A stretch of 64,000 nucleotides of DNA from Loktanella sp. S4079 (GTDB lineage Bacteria > Pseudomonadota > Alphaproteobacteria > Rhodobacterales > Rhodobacteraceae), in the NCBI RefSeq assembly GCF_000967725.1, contig NZ_JXYE01000001.1, forward strand, positions 156,477 to 220,476, written 5' to 3'. Below, one piece after another: positions 10,010 to 18,715 of this stretch (the stretch's first letter is position 1; each line of letters begins with the position of its first letter). A program made the position numbers and the translations under genes. The notes below the pieces were generated by a model that did no database searches, was not told where the DNA came from, and saw nothing but the letters and a program-made list of their open reading frames with translations.

Positions 10010-10902
10010 TAGCCTTTGACCCCCCCGGTCGAGATGCCTTCGATGAAGTATTTTTGTGCCATGAAGAACACGAACAGTGACGGCGCGAGCGCCAGACAGG
10101 ACATCGCCAAAATCTGGTTCCAAGCAAACGCCTCGGTCGTGTCGATGGACAGTTTCAGCGCAAGGCTGATCGGATAGTTTTCAACCGATGACAGGTAAAT
10201 CAACGGCCCAAGAAAATCGTTCATCGTCCACATGAACTGGAACAAACACACCGAAATCAACGCCGGCATCAGCATCGGCACAACGATATAAATCAAGGTT
10301 TGCAGTGTATTTGCACCGTCAACGCGGGCGGCTTCTTCCATGTCGCGCGGGATCGCACGCAGGAACTGGATCAGCATAAAGACAAAGAACGCATCACCCG
10401 CCAGCGCCGATGGCACCCAAAGCGGCAGAAAGCTGTCCAACCAACCGATGTCGCGAAAAAGCAGATATTGCGGAATGCGTGTGACCACGTTGGGCAGCAA
10501 TAGTGTCGCGATCACAGTCGAAAAGATGATCTTTTTGAACGGAAAGTCGAACCGCGCAAAACCATAGGCCACCAGGGTGCATGAAATCGCTGTGCCGATC
10601 ATCTTGGGAATGATGATCAGCATCGAGTTCCCAAAGAATTTCGCAAACGTATAGGGCGTCGAGGTTTGCCAACCATCGATATAGCCCTGCACGGTCGGTT
10701 CCTTGGGCCAAAACGATGGGCTCGAGAAAATCTCGGCGTTGGTTTTGAATGATGCACCAAACATCCAGACCAATGGGTAAACCATGATCAATCCGACAAT
10801 GATCAACAGGCTATAACGAAAGGTCGATGATACACGTGCCCGGCGGCGCTGTTTTTCCATATTCGCAAGGGTATCTGCGCTGATTTGTGGAATAGCTGTC
10901 AT
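10009..10902 (-). CDS. Carbohydrate ABC transporter permease (MalG-like)
   Basis: This is the second inner-membrane permease of the CUT1 importer, 297 residues with six predicted membrane segments. The EAA loop (EEAARVDGANTLQ) that contacts the ATPase is clear. ATG 10902 has AGAGGAG upstream and begins 4 bp after the stop of the partner permease. It shares one base with the ATPase start. Together with its partner it forms the translocation pore for the oligosaccharide bound by the protein encoded at 7605-8870. Confidence 0.9.
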   Translation of the reverse strand: MTAIPQISADTLANMEKQRRRARVSSTFRYSLLIIVGLIMVYPLVWMFGASFKTNAEIFSSPSFWPKEPTVQGYIDGWQTSTPYTFAKFFGNSMLIIIPKMIGTAISCTLVAYGFARFDFPFKKIIFSTVIATLLLPNVVTRIPQYLLFRDIGWLDSFLPLWVPSALAGDAFFVFMLIQFLRAIPRDMEEAARVDGANTLQTLIYIVVPMLMPALISVCLFQFMWTMNDFLGPLIYLSSVENYPISLALKLSIDTTEAFAWNQILAMSCLALAPSLFVFFMAQKYFIEGISTGGVKG

Positions 10903-10906
10903 GCGC

Positions 10907-11791
10907 TTAGCTCCTCTTGTCGCCGGCGTAGTAGACCCATTTCTTTGATGACCAGAAGGCGATCGACGTCAGGACCATGATGATTACGAAAAGCACCCAA
11001 GCAATCGCGCTGGCGTAGCCCATGTCAAAGCTCTTGAAGGCCTTGTCATAAATATAAAGCGGCAACAGATAGGTCGATTTCAGCGGGCCGCCTTCGGTGA
11101 TGATGTAGGGGCCATTGAATTCTTGGAACGCCTGCACCGTCTGCATAATCAGGTTGAAAAAGATAACAGGTGTGATCAGCGGCAGCGTAATGTAGCGGAA
11201 CAACTGCCATTTGTTCGCGCCATCAATCGACGCGGCCTCGTACAGGGATTTATCGACGGACTGCAGCGCAGCGAGGAAAATCACCATCGCAGAGCCGAAC
11301 TGCCAACAGCGCAACAGACTGATAGTGAACAATGCGTTTTCCGGGTCACCGAACCAGTTGACGGCTTCAAAACCCAAGCCCTCAAGCATCATGTTCACCA
11401 GGCCCGTATCCGCAAAGATATAGCGCCACAGAACCGCAATCGCGATAGATCCACCCAAAATCGACGGCACGTAAAACGCAGTCCGAAACAGCCCAATCGC
11501 GCGTAGCCGATAGTTCAGGATCACCGCAATGAACAAGGCAAAGGCCAGCTTTAACGGCACAGTCATAAACACATAGGTCAAAGTGACCTTGAGCGACTTG
11601 TCAAAAGTCCGGTCACGCGTGAACAATTTTTTATAGTTATCGAGGCCCGTCCATTCCGGCTTGGACAACAAATCGTAGTCCGTAAAACTCAGGTAAAACG
11701 ACGCCACAAAAGGAAATGCTGTAAATAGCAGAAGTCCGATGACATAGGGCGCAACATACCAAAGCCCCAGATATTTACTGTCACCACCCAT
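10907..11791 (-). CDS. Carbohydrate ABC transporter permease (MalF-like)
   Basis: This is the first permease subunit of the CUT1 importer, 294 residues with a short cytoplasmic N-terminus and six membrane segments. The EAA-type loop reads YEAASIDGANKWQ. ATG 11791 directly abuts the stop codon of the GH4 gene, and AGGAGG lies inside that gene's last codons, so the two are translationally coupled. It is the first transporter gene in the operon. Confidence 0.9.
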   Translation of the reverse strand: MGGDSKYLGLWYVAPYVIGLLLFTAFPFVASFYLSFTDYDLLSKPEWTGLDNYKKLFTRDRTFDKSLKVTLTYVFMTVPLKLAFALFIAVILNYRLRAIGLFRTAFYVPSILGGSIAIAVLWRYIFADTGLVNMMLEGLGFEAVNWFGDPENALFTISLLRCWQFGSAMVIFLAALQSVDKSLYEAASIDGANKWQLFRYITLPLITPVIFFNLIMQTVQAFQEFNGPYIITEGGPLKSTYLLPLYIYDKAFKSFDMGYASAIAWVLFVIIMVLTSIAFWSSKKWVYYAGDKRS

Positions 11792-13189
11792 TTACGCGGC
11801 CTCCTCAACTAGTTCTTTCGGTAGGTGCGCTGCGGTTGCAGTGACCATGTCCCGATAAAGCGCGCGTGCACGGCTGTCGTCCAGTGGGGCGACCAAAGGA
11901 TCGCTACGGAATAGATCAAACAACACGTCAAAATCTGACGAAGTCACCGCATCGAGCAACGCGGTCTGCCGACCAACGTGATCTGCTACAATTTTGTGCA
12001 GTTCCTCTGGCAGTTTACCCGCGACCATCGGGGTAATCCCCATCCCGGAAAAGACCGCATTGGTTTCAACAATCGCATTTTCTGGCAGACCGATCATCTG
12101 CCCCTTGTTTGGCAGGTTCACATTGGAAATATACGTGCCCAGCCCCATCACGGCAGCGATTTGATCAACCAATGCCTCGTCAGATCGGGCGGGTTGCGGA
12201 GGCTTTTTGCCACTAACCAGATCAGCGGCATTCTCGCGCTTTTGCTCTTGGTAGCGGACACGATAATCCACCGGGGTCAACCCAAAGCTCCACCCTGCGG
12301 GATCGGCCAAATACACATTATGTGGAACAAATTCGGCAAGGTGGCGATCACCTGCAGCGGCGGGTATGCCATACCGGCGCATCAGATCAAATTTGACCCG
12401 GCTGCGGTCGCCAAAATACCATTCGTGTTCGTCGTCTGGGTGGGGTTCGGTTTCGACCCAACCGGAATTGATATGACGCTTTGCAAAGTCCTGATAGGCG
12501 GGCAACATATCGTCGCCGTTCAGCGCAATCTGATCAACAAATGTAAAGTGATTGATCCCCAACACGTTTACTTGAACGTCGCGGTGGCTCCAACGGGTGC
12601 GGCCCTCGCGTTGATTTGCAATCCACGCAACCTGTTTGCGCAGCTTGGTCACCTCGTGACATTCGCCCCAGCATTTGATCTCTGGGAACGCACGATAAAG
12701 CGCGCCAGTCAGAACGCTCATCGGGTTGGTCAAATTGCAGACAAACGCATGTGGCGTGAATGCCTCGATCGCGCGCCCGATTTCGGTAAGCATCGGAATC
12801 GCACGCAAAGCACGCACAAATCCACCCGGCCCAACGGTATCGCCAACGGCCTGACTGATACCATAGCTGGCGGGAATCTCGATATCCTGCGCCATATCCG
12901 AAAACTGCCCCGGCAAGATCGACACAACTACAATATCGGCCCCGGTCAGCGCCTCTTGCAGCGAACCGGCAACCACATATTTCGTTGGCGTTCCCTCTGA
13001 AACGGCAGCAAATCGTTCGCCCATCTTGGCGTTGCGCGCGGCAGCTTCGGCGTTGATATCGTAAAGGCGCACCTCGGCGCGTAGGCGTGTGTCTTGTGCC
13101 AGATCTGCCATCAACTTGGGCGCCCAATTCAAAGACCCCCCGCCAATATAGGCAATACACACGGGAACCCCGTGTTCGGAATTATTCAT
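11792..13189 (-). CDS. GH4 family alpha-glycosidase, probable alpha-galacturonidase
   Basis: GH4 enzymes use NAD+ and a divalent metal to cleave glycosides by an oxidation-elimination mechanism. The product has the N-terminal nucleotide-binding motif AYIGGGSLNW, the CNLTNP segment and the metal-binding GECHE motif. Residue count (465) and the GECHE context resemble the alpha-galacturonidase branch (LplD-like) rather than maltose-6-phosphate hydrolases. ATG 13189 is chosen over a TTG six bases upstream because AAGGGA precedes it at good spacing. It is the first gene of the ABC importer/pectin hydrolase operon, which supports a galacturonide substrate. Alpha-galactosidase or alpha-glucosidase remains possible. 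Confidence 0.8.
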   Translation of the reverse strand: MNNSEHGVPVCIAYIGGGSLNWAPKLMADLAQDTRLRAEVRLYDINAEAAARNAKMGERFAAVSEGTPTKYVVAGSLQEALTGADIVVVSILPGQFSDMAQDIEIPASYGISQAVGDTVGPGGFVRALRAIPMLTEIGRAIEAFTPHAFVCNLTNPMSVLTGALYRAFPEIKCWGECHEVTKLRKQVAWIANQREGRTRWSHRDVQVNVLGINHFTFVDQIALNGDDMLPAYQDFAKRHINSGWVETEPHPDDEHEWYFGDRSRVKFDLMRRYGIPAAAGDRHLAEFVPHNVYLADPAGWSFGLTPVDYRVRYQEQKRENAADLVSGKKPPQPARSDEALVDQIAAVMGLGTYISNVNLPNKGQMIGLPENAIVETNAVFSGMGITPMVAGKLPEELHKIVADHVGRQTALLDAVTSSDFDVLFDLFRSDPLVAPLDDSRARALYRDMVTATAAHLPKELVEEAA

Positions 13190-13296
13190 GCGCAATATCC
13201 CTTACCCATCGTCCGCGATAGCCCGCGGCAACGGATAAGGCTCCTCCCCTACTGCAAATTCAAGCGAATTATGCAGACGAATTACCATCTTGCTGC

Positions 13297-13312
13297 TATG
13301 TTAGTCTGGCAG
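13297..13312. promoter_or_regulatory. Putative operator shared with the uxaC/gntR region
   Basis: The 16-bp element TATGTTAGTCTGGCAG lies in the 158-bp gap between the GH4 operon and the araC-type gene. It differs at one base from the element at 24411-24426 in the other divergent promoter of this locus. Extended leftwards it forms an imperfect 20-bp palindrome with outer CTGC/GCAG arms (13293-13312). Which regulator binds (GntR-type, AraC-type or another) is not known. Confidence 0.55.
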
Positions 13313-13347
13313 TCGAAATCTCTGAATGAACAGTTTGCAACAAAAAG

Positions 13348-14217
13348 ATGGATAAAAACGAACATTCCCTATTATCCGCCATGCCCGTGCAGGCGTTTTC
13401 GCTCAAACTGGCGCGCACCACCATCCGCATGCACCACACTCCAAGCTGGAAAATTAACAAGGTCAACCCGGACCACGACCTTATTATTTGCCTCACCGGG
13501 CGCGCGCATTACGATCTTAACGGCGAGGAAACAGTTCTCGAACCTGGGATGGCAATGCTCATCCCCGCCTATCAGAGATTTCAAGGACGATATGCAGGTT
13601 CCGGCGAAACGCTGACTGGTGTTGCCCAGCATTTTTCACTTGAGCTATTTGGACGCGGTGATGTGGTGGGACAGATGGATCTGCGCCGTTGCGTTCAACT
13701 TAGCAATTGGGACATGCTTGAACCGCTTGTGCGGCATTTTCGCAATACGCCACAGGGGACGGCAACAACATTGGCCGCGCACCACCAGTTTATGGTGCTA
13801 CTGCTGGCCTATCTGGATGACGCGCTAATTGGATGGCGTACAGCCGCACGTGCGCCTCATGACCAAGATCAGCTTTCGCTGCAAATCATGCTCACCGCGT
13901 CGCGACTTGCCGCTGATCCAGTTGGTGCTGGTGCCCTGAACGAAGCGTTAGAAGCTGTGCCTTATAACCCCGATTATTTTCGGCGCGCCTTTCGCGACAG
14001 GATCGGGCTGACCCCGCAAAAATACCGCGAACTCAAACGGATGGAATTTGCGGTCAACCGGCTGGGGGTCGGGCTTTCGGTCAAAGAAGTTGCGGCAGAG
14101 TTAGGGTATTCTGATCCCTACTTCTTTAGCCGCATGTTCAAACAATACATCGGCGCGAGCCCATCACGTTATCGTTGGGCGGGCTCGGCACCTATTGAGC
14201 TGGACGAAAACGCCTAG
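13348..14217 (+). CDS. AraC-family transcriptional regulator
   Basis: This 289-residue regulator has an N-terminal cupin-like effector domain (about residues 20-110, with an RAHYDLNGEE strand typical of AraC sensors) and a C-terminal double helix-turn-helix (about 185-280, ending YFFSRMFKQYIGASPSRYR). It is divergent from the GH4-ABC-GH28-GH105-PME operon and is therefore probably its activator, responding to a uronate or oligouronide. ATG 13348 is preceded only by an A-rich stretch. The 3' end overlaps the converging uxuA end by 4 bp. Confidence 0.85.
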   Translation: MDKNEHSLLSAMPVQAFSLKLARTTIRMHHTPSWKINKVNPDHDLIICLTGRAHYDLNGEETVLEPGMAMLIPAYQRFQGRYAGSGETLTGVAQHFSLELFGRGDVVGQMDLRRCVQLSNWDMLEPLVRHFRNTPQGTATTLAAHHQFMVLLLAYLDDALIGWRTAARAPHDQDQLSLQIMLTASRLAADPVGAGALNEALEAVPYNPDYFRRAFRDRIGLTPQKYRELKRMEFAVNRLGVGLSVKEVAAELGYSDPYFFSRMFKQYIGASPSRYRWAGSAPIELDENA

Positions 14218-15389
14218 GCCGTGTGTGAAAGCGCTGCAATCACGCCGCGCAATTCGGCAAGACCACGCAGCCGCCCGATCATTGGATACCCCGGAAACGT
14301 ACCGCCGCCGATATCGGTCAGCAGTTCATGCCCGTGATCCGGTCGGAACGGAATATTGTGATCAGCGCGACCAGCCTCCAAACGGCGTTTTTCCTCGGTC
14401 AGTAGAACCTTGGTCAAAGCAACCATATCGGTATCACCGTCCAAATGCGCAGCTTCTTCGAATGCGCCATCGGGATCTTTGCGGACATTGCGCAGATGCG
14501 CAAAGTGGATCCGGTCGGCGTGGGCAGCTGCAATTGCAGGCACGTCATTTACCGGATTTGCACCCAACGACCCCGAACACAACGTCAATCCGTTGGCATC
14601 GCTGTCGTTCGCATCCATGATCCAGTCAATATCGGCGGCACTGGATACGATCCGAGGCAAGCCCAGGATATCACGCGGCGGATCATCAGGATGCACACAC
14701 ATCCGCATGCCCAATTCCTCGGCCGTGGGAATTACCTCATCAAGAAAGCGCTTGTAGTTACCGCGCAAAGCCGCGCGATCTAGCCCTTCGTACAGCTTCA
14801 ACGCATCACGCAATCCATCCACATCATAGCGATCGTAGGCACCCGGCAGCCCAGACATGATCGCATGAAGCAAAGCATCTCGGTCAGCGGTGATCGACTG
14901 ATCGAACCACGCCTTTGCCCGGTCTTGGACATCTTGCGGATAGTCATCTTTGGCTGCTTCACGCCCCAGCATGTGAATTTCAAAGGCAGCCATGCGATAT
15001 GCCTCAAACCGGAGGCATGTACCCCCACGTGCAACAGGCGCGGCGAGATCTGTGCGCGTCCAATCCAGAAGCGGCATGAAGTTGTAGCAGATGACCTTTA
15101 CACCTGCGGCAGCCAAATTGGCCATCGACTGACGATAATTCGCGAATAGCTGGCTCAGGTCGCCCTCGCCACGTTTGATCCGTTCGTGAATCGGCAGGCT
15201 TTCGACCACCACCCAATCAAATCCCGCTGCGCGAATTTGATCAGCGCGGGCATTGATCGCCTCAGATTGCCACACCTCGCCATAGGGCACCTCGTGTAGC
15301 GCATTTACAATGCCCGTGGCCCCGGTCTGGGCGATTTCGGGCAAGGTGATCTTGTCGTATGGTCCGTACCAGCGCCAGCTTTCCTGCAT
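14214..15389 (-). CDS. uxuA: Mannonate dehydratase
   Basis: UxuA dehydrates D-mannonate to 2-keto-3-deoxy-D-gluconate (KDG), the last step before KDG kinase in the glucuronate branch. The 391-residue product matches family length and has the characteristic N-terminal WRWYGPYDKITL segment and internal metal-binding regions (MCVHPDDPP, LCSGSLG). ATG 15389 shares a base with the uxuB stop (TGATG). It is the last gene of the ten-gene uxaC operon. Confidence 0.93.
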   Translation of the reverse strand: MQESWRWYGPYDKITLPEIAQTGATGIVNALHEVPYGEVWQSEAINARADQIRAAGFDWVVVESLPIHERIKRGEGDLSQLFANYRQSMANLAAAGVKVICYNFMPLLDWTRTDLAAPVARGGTCLRFEAYRMAAFEIHMLGREAAKDDYPQDVQDRAKAWFDQSITADRDALLHAIMSGLPGAYDRYDVDGLRDALKLYEGLDRAALRGNYKRFLDEVIPTAEELGMRMCVHPDDPPRDILGLPRIVSSAADIDWIMDANDSDANGLTLCSGSLGANPVNDVPAIAAAHADRIHFAHLRNVRKDPDGAFEEAAHLDGDTDMVALTKVLLTEEKRRLEAGRADHNIPFRPDHGHELLTDIGGGTFPGYPMIGRLRGLAELRGVIAALSHTA

Positions 15390-16846
15390 CAGCGAAACCC
15401 CTGAACTGTTGCGGCAGCGCCATCGTGGACCAACCGCAAAAACGCCTGCGTCACCGCATTACGGAACACCGCATTTGCAGCGAGATCAGGGGCAAACACA
15501 TCGTCAATCGCCAACAAAGCAGCAATTTTCTGTTCCGGGTCATCACTGCTGTCGTAGGCTGCGCGCAAACGATCGGCGAGCGGATCTTTGACATCAATCG
15601 CTGCACCCTTTTCATCAATGCCACCAATGTAACGCATCCAACCGGCGACGGCCAACGCGAGCCCCGGAATATCACGCCCGGCAGCGAGGTTGTCGGCAAC
15701 TGTACCCAACAAACGCTGAGGCAGTTTTTGCGAACCATCCATGGCAATCTGCCATGTCCGGTGCCGAATGGCGGGGTTGTGGTAACGCTCTAGCAGCGCG
15801 GCACAATACGCCATCAAATCTTCGCCTTCGGGCTGCGGAACTGTCGGCGTGATTTCATTTTTCCACAGCGCGTTGATAAGATTTGCAAACGCGGGGTCGG
15901 CAACCGTATCTGCGATGGTCTCGTACCCCGCCAAATACCCGAGATACGCCAGCGTAGAGTGCGTCCCATTCAGACAGCGCAATTTCATCAGTTCAAAGGC
16001 TTCTACGTCGCGCACCAATTGGGCACCGACACCACCCCAATCGGGTCGTTCATCGCCAACAAAGTCGTCTTGGATCACCCATTGCCGAAATGGTTCATGC
16101 ATCACGCAAGCATTGTCGATGTAACCCTGCGCAGTCGCCAGAGCGGCGATATCTGTCGGAGTTGTCGCAGGTGTAATCCGGTCAACCATGGTTGCCGGGA
16201 ACCGCCCAAATTGTTCAATCCATGCAGCCAATTCAGGATCAAGCGCGCGCGCAAACCCCATCACAACGCCACGTGTCAGTGGGCCGTTATTCGGCAGGTT
16301 ATCACATGGCATAAAGGTAAAGGGCGCATGCCCTGCAAGGCGACGGCGGTTCAACGCGTGTACGACAAACCCAATCGCCGAACGCGGGCTATCCGAGTTT
16401 TTCAAATCATGCGCAATATCGGGATGGTCTAGCAACAGATCGCCCGTTGCCGGATTATGGCAGTAGCCTTTCTCTGTAATCGTGGTCGAGACAATCTTGA
16501 CCCCTGGATCAGCCATCGCTTCAAGCACAGCTTGGGGGTTTTCGGGTGCGACCAAGACATCATCGATAACCTCAACGATGGTGTATTCTGCGCCCTCTGG
16601 GGCCAGCTTTGCCGCTGTATATGCGCAACCTTGGGGTTTTAGTTTATCGCGAATGTCCGTGCTGCGTAGACTGACGGTCAAAATCCCCCAATCGCCACCG
16701 GACTTGGCAATCGCCTCGGCCGTAAAGGGGGCATTAAAGGCACGAAAAAATGCGCCCGGCCCGAGGTGGACAATCCCAACCTTGGGGCGCGGGGCATCAG
16801 AGCGTTGTAAATTTGGTTCAGCGGGCAAGCCAACCTCCATCGACAT
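15389..16846 (-). CDS. uxuB: Fructuronate reductase (mannitol dehydrogenase family)
   Basis: This NAD(H)-dependent long-chain dehydrogenase reduces fructuronate to mannonate. The N-terminal dinucleotide fold begins at VGIVHLGPGAFFRA, and the polyol dehydrogenase C-domain includes the LRCLNGTHS segment. At about 485 residues it matches UxuB length. Altronate/tagaturonate oxidoreductase (UxaB) belongs to the same superfamily, but the partner UxuA and the sequence favour UxuB. Three starts are possible: ATG 16846, ATG 16840, and TTG 16828 with GGAGG five bases upstream. All overlap kduD by 11-29 bp, and the outermost ATG is given here. Confidence 0.88.
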   Translation of the reverse strand: MSMEVGLPAEPNLQRSDAPRPKVGIVHLGPGAFFRAFNAPFTAEAIAKSGGDWGILTVSLRSTDIRDKLKPQGCAYTAAKLAPEGAEYTIVEVIDDVLVAPENPQAVLEAMADPGVKIVSTTITEKGYCHNPATGDLLLDHPDIAHDLKNSDSPRSAIGFVVHALNRRRLAGHAPFTFMPCDNLPNNGPLTRGVVMGFARALDPELAAWIEQFGRFPATMVDRITPATTPTDIAALATAQGYIDNACVMHEPFRQWVIQDDFVGDERPDWGGVGAQLVRDVEAFELMKLRCLNGTHSTLAYLGYLAGYETIADTVADPAFANLINALWKNEITPTVPQPEGEDLMAYCAALLERYHNPAIRHRTWQIAMDGSQKLPQRLLGTVADNLAAGRDIPGLALAVAGWMRYIGGIDEKGAAIDVKDPLADRLRAAYDSSDDPEQKIAALLAIDDVFAPDLAANAVFRNAVTQAFLRLVHDGAAATVQGFR

Positions 16847-17546
16847 TCAATACTGCACCATGCACATAGTCAGCAGCCGAAGAAGCAAGGAAAACAGCAG
16901 CGCCACCCATATCAGAGGCATCACCCCACCGACCAGCGGGAATGCGATCTAGGATCGCTTTGTTCCGTTCTTCGTCCGCACGCAAAGCCGTGGTATTGTT
17001 AGTCGAAATATAGCCGGGGGCCAGCGCATTCACGTTGATACCCTTAGCCGCCCATTCATTCGCCATCAGCTTGGTCAGGCCCGCAACGCCATGTTTGGAT
17101 GCCGTATAGGATGGAACGCGAATGCCCCCCTGAAACGACAACAGCGAAGCGATATTCACGATCTTGCCACCAGTTCCGCGCGCCAAAGCTGCTTTGGCAA
17201 AGGCTTGGCAGGTAAAGAACACTGCCTTGAGGTTCACGTCCATCACGTCGTCCCAGTCGGACTCAGTAAAATCAACACAATCGTCGCGGCGAATAATGCC
17301 CGCGTTATTCACCAGAATGTCGATCTGCTGCTCTGCAAACACGTCACGTGCAGCCATCGGATCTGCGAAATCAAGCTTGAGCGCGGTGCCATTTGGCACC
17401 AGCGCAAGCGTTTCATCCATGCCAGAACGCCCGGCGCAGACAACCTGCGCCCCGGCATTGCCAAGTGCGACAGCAATTGCCTGACCAATGCCTGTGTTCG
17501 CACCAGTCACCAGCGCGCGCTTTCCTGTCAGATCGAACGGGTTCAC
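16818..17546 (-). CDS. kduD: 2-dehydro-3-deoxy-D-gluconate (2,5-diketo) 5-dehydrogenase KduD, SDR family
   Basis: KduD reduces 2,5-diketo-3-deoxygluconate to KDG, following KduI. The 242-residue short-chain dehydrogenase has the TGANTGIG nucleotide motif (residues 14-21), NNAG, the catalytic SYTASK (Tyr and Lys around 150-154) and the PAGRWGD..DMGGAAVFL signature typical of KduD. The start codon is GTG 17546, overlapping the kduI stop (GTGA) with GGAGG upstream. Its neighbours kdgF and kduI encode the preceding steps, which makes the assignment firm. Confidence 0.92.
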   Translation of the reverse strand: MNPFDLTGKRALVTGANTGIGQAIAVALGNAGAQVVCAGRSGMDETLALVPNGTALKLDFADPMAARDVFAEQQIDILVNNAGIIRRDDCVDFTESDWDDVMDVNLKAVFFTCQAFAKAALARGTGGKIVNIASLLSFQGGIRVPSYTASKHGVAGLTKLMANEWAAKGINVNALAPGYISTNNTTALRADEERNKAILDRIPAGRWGDASDMGGAAVFLASSAADYVHGAVLNVDGGWLAR

Positions 17547-18367
17547 CGCAAATCCTCCATCGCGATAAAGTCCATATCGGTGAAATCTACGTTATCACCG
17601 GCCATTGCCCAGCAGAACGTATAGGACCCCGTACCTGCCCCACAGTGGATCGACCAAGGTGGCGAAATGATCGCCTCTTCGTTGGCGATAACCATATGGC
17701 GCGTCTCGGATGGCTCACCCATGAAATGGAACACGCGCTGGTCAGCATCGACATCGAAATACAGATAGGCCTCCATGCGGCGATCATGCACGTGTGCAGG
17801 CATCGTGTTCCACAACGAACCCGGCTTGAACTGCGTGTACCCCATGAGCAACTGACAGCTCTTGCAGACCTCGGGGTGGAGCACTTGGATAATTACACGC
17901 TCGTTGGCCTGGTCGCGTGTGCCCATCTCAACGCGGCGTGCGTCGGATTCCTTAATGTGGGTAGTTGGATAGCTTTGGTGCGCTGGGGCGGACAGGATGT
18001 AGAACCGTCCTGCACCGGAAAATGTCACCGCGCCACCGCCCATGCCGACGTACAATACCTCGCCTTTGGCTAGGGTGTAGGTTGTACCATCTACAGCGAC
18101 ATCACCGGGTTCACCAATATTGAGAACGGCCATCTCACGACGTTCGAGGAACGTTTTAGTACCCGTTTCAGCAGCGTGTTCCAGCGTCAGCGGACCCTTT
18201 GCTGGCACGGCGGACCCAAGTATCAGGCGGTCATAGTGGCTATAGACCAGACGGATTTCGTCATCCGCAAACAGATCACCAACATGGAAATGGCTGCGAA
18301 GCCCTTCGGTATCCAGCGTTTTGGACGTTGCCGGATCAATCGCATAGCGAGTTTCAGTTTTCAGCAT
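17543..18367 (-). CDS. kduI: 5-keto-4-deoxyuronate isomerase (4-deoxy-L-threo-5-hexosulose-uronate ketol-isomerase)
   Basis: KduI converts 5-keto-4-deoxyuronate, the product of unsaturated monouronate, into 2,5-diketo-3-deoxygluconate. The 274-residue bicupin has the zinc-site segment MPAHVHDRRMEAY and a second-site SIHCGAG near the C-terminus. ATG 18367 is preceded by AAGGA. It sits between kdgF and kduD with a 4-bp overlap with kduD. Confidence 0.95.
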   Translation of the reverse strand: MLKTETRYAIDPATSKTLDTEGLRSHFHVGDLFADDEIRLVYSHYDRLILGSAVPAKGPLTLEHAAETGTKTFLERREMAVLNIGEPGDVAVDGTTYTLAKGEVLYVGMGGGAVTFSGAGRFYILSAPAHQSYPTTHIKESDARRVEMGTRDQANERVIIQVLHPEVCKSCQLLMGYTQFKPGSLWNTMPAHVHDRRMEAYLYFDVDADQRVFHFMGEPSETRHMVIANEEAIISPPWSIHCGAGTGSYTFCWAMAGDNVDFTDMDFIAMEDLR

Positions 18368-18379
18368 GGGAGGTTCCTT

Positions 18380-18691
18380 TTATAAAAAATCATCGCGGCG
18401 CGGTGTAAACGTGTCGATCAAACGCCCCGGCGCGAGGCAGACACAGCCGTGTTCGGCATTTGACGGAATGACAAAGCTATCGCCCGGTCCGACCTCAAAT
18501 TCTTTGCCCGAAAGGCTGAACCGAAAACGGCCGCTTTCGACATAGGTCGATTGCACATGCGGGTGATTATGCAGTGCTCCCTTGGCGTCCTTTTCGAAGG
18601 TAAAGGAAACCACCATCAGGGATTCATTTTCAGACAAAACCTGACGTGTGACGCCCGCATCTGGATGTGCAATTGGGTATGATTTCAGCAT
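18380..18691 (-). CDS. kdgF: KdgF-type cupin, unsaturated-uronate linearisation
   Basis: KdgF opens 4,5-unsaturated galacturonate to the linear keto-deoxyuronate used by KduI. The 103-residue single-domain cupin carries the metal-binding HNHPH..Q and later AEHG motifs of the family. ATG 18691 is used. It lies 12 bp before kduI and after the pectate lyase gene, so lyase, linearising enzyme, isomerase and dehydrogenase are encoded in metabolic order. Confidence 0.92.
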   Translation of the reverse strand: MLKSYPIAHPDAGVTRQVLSENESLMVVSFTFEKDAKGALHNHPHVQSTYVESGRFRFSLSGKEFEVGPGDSFVIPSNAEHGCVCLAPGRLIDTFTPRRDDFL

Positions 18692-18715
18692 TGTGTTTTC
18701 TCGATTGCCAAAGGG

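Noticed and set aside
11978..13000. Long plus-strand open frame of 340 codons opposite the GH4 gene
   Set aside because: It is antisense to a gene with clear GH4 motifs, has no family features and no ribosome-binding site.
12534..13160. Second frame of about 208 codons on the minus strand inside the GH4 gene
   Set aside because: It is a shifted shadow of the GH4 coding sequence, rich in Arg and Cys as shadows often are.
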